From contig WBMZ01010856.1 of assembly GCA_013400975.1 (NCBI GenBank), forward strand, positions 186,001 through 250,000: a stretch of 64,000 nucleotides of DNA, in the 5' to 3' direction. The translations under genes were made by a program, and so were the position numbers. The notes below the pieces were generated by a model. That model saw only the letters and a list, made by a program, of their open reading frames with translations. It was not told the DNA's origin and made no database searches. Shown here one piece after another: positions 62,946 through 64,000 of this stretch (positions are counted from its first letter, which is position 1; each line of letters begins with the position of its first letter). Source of the DNA: Atrichornis clamosus (lineage: Eukaryota; Chordata; Aves; Passeriformes; Menuridae).

Positions 62946-64000
62946 CAGTTGAAAGCAGATCATATGAAAAGACCTTCTCTGAACTTGCTCTGCTCAACCT
63001 TTTTAAATACAAATAATCAGAAATGCACACACAAATTAGACTGGGTGTCTGTGGTGATCTCTTTAGCATTTCAGTATGCCCTCAGCTCTCTGTGGCTCAT
63101 CTGTGCCTATTACAACTTGCGTGGTTATTTGGCATTTTCTGAGTTGCATTTCACTACTGGTTCACAGTTTTTCAGCAAACTTAAGAGCGCAACTTCTTAT
63201 TACTAGGCCAAATTCTTTAATATTTATTTAATATGACAACTTTTTGTGTCACTGGTACTTCACCAACTCCAGTGCCCCAGAATTACTCCTGTGTTTCCTA
63301 CACAATGCTCCAGCTGCCCACTGCAGTGACAGCATCTCCCAGACCCAGCTTTCTACACGTTTCCCTCAGCCAAACTTCAGCAGCTTTGCAGCCAGGACAG
63401 GCCCACCCTGCAGCACAACCTGTTGTCAGCTCTGCTGCAGGGATCCTCACTCCCTCTGCAGTCCTCTCTTCTGCTACTCCTGCCCTTCCCCACTGCACCA
63501 GTAACAAGTGTGACATGATAGCAAATGCTCACTGGAATCCAGACAAATCAGATCTGCTGCATCCCCCCTGTCTAGAAGACCAGTAACAGAATAATCTGCA
63601 CAATCTACCTTTATTAAATTCAGATTACATTTTATCTCGTTATCTCCATCGTTTGAAATGATTCCTCCCTTTCTGGATAACAGTGAAGTCAAAAGGATGA
63701 GCCTCTACACGCCCATAATGCTTATTTTGCTCTTTTAAAATAAAATTTCTGCACTCCCCACTTTTCCATGTAGCCTTCATAAAATGAGCAGATGTCTGTG
63801 TGTCAACAGACTCACAATTTGGGATGTCAGATTCTTCTGCAGTCTGGGGCACTGTTTGCTACTTAGATGCAGTTGCTTCATTCTGCTTCCTAAACACTTT
63901 CTCCGTCCTCTCTGGCAACAGACTAAGTGATGAAGAGCACCATTCCTTCTGTTCACATGTTAGTGGCTAAACAGCATCCTACTAATTGGTGTTTTTTTGT

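Larger units (their letters stand above)
25896..64000 (-). other. FGF12 intron upstream of exon 4 (probably intron 3, partial)
   Basis: About 38 kb with no exon I can support on either strand. It contains small tandem repeats, a C11 run at 30027, the 29-bp hairpin at 51451, CpG-dense patches near 27.6, 59.2 and 60.2 kb, and several AT-rich blocks dense in homeodomain and POU-like sites, listed separately. No CR1 or other large transposon copy was recognised here by eye, though old degraded copies could be missed. Confidence 0.75.

Noticed and set aside
63640..63852. 70-codon minus-strand frame with basic, ordinary composition
   Set aside because: No recognised family and no convincing exon boundaries. 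It does not resemble the missing FGF12 exons 2 or 3.
26000..64000. FGF12 exons 2 and 3
   Set aside because: I searched on the minus strand for their conserved peptides and saw none, so they are taken to lie beyond the window. A computed TBLASTN would settle this.

Overview
This is vertebrate, almost certainly avian, genomic DNA. It is a non-coding-rich window holding the 3' end of one gene, FGF12 (fibroblast growth factor homologous factor 1), on the minus strand. The bird call rests on two CR1 LINE 3' ends (21551-21853 and 2097-2140), the low repeat density, and a short 8.7 kb last intron in a gene that is very large in mammals. No bacterial, viral, CRISPR or operon-like feature was seen.

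Layout, read in the direction of transcription (high to low coordinates). From 64000 to 25896 lies intron DNA upstream of the penultimate coding exon. This should be FGF12 intron 3, because I could not find the two preceding exons in the window. Penultimate exon (exon 4): 25895-25697, 199 nt. Last intron: 25696-16950. Last coding exon (exon 5): 16949-16831, ending in TAG. The 3' UTR begins at 16830. It has a C-rich tract just after the stop, a (CAA)n and a long (AAT)n microsatellite as read in the mRNA, and candidate poly(A) signals near 16400 and at 14590-14595. From about 14.6 kb down to 1 is DNA downstream of FGF12 with no gene I can support.

The two exons join in frame (GAA-G | TG-TGC) and encode the last 105 residues of an FHF protein. 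They carry the second half of the FGF family signature and the basic Ser/Thr-rich C-terminal tail typical of FGF12. FHFs are intracellular, non-secreted FGF relatives that bind the cytoplasmic tails of voltage-gated sodium channels and tune their inactivation. The alternative first exons that set the isoform are outside this window.

The rest is intronic or intergenic: microsatellites, small tandem duplications, one notable 29-bp hairpin at 51451-51479, a few isolated CpG clusters, and AT-rich homeodomain/POU-site-dense blocks that look like conserved regulatory elements. I cannot confirm conservation without alignment. I found no convincing new biological system.
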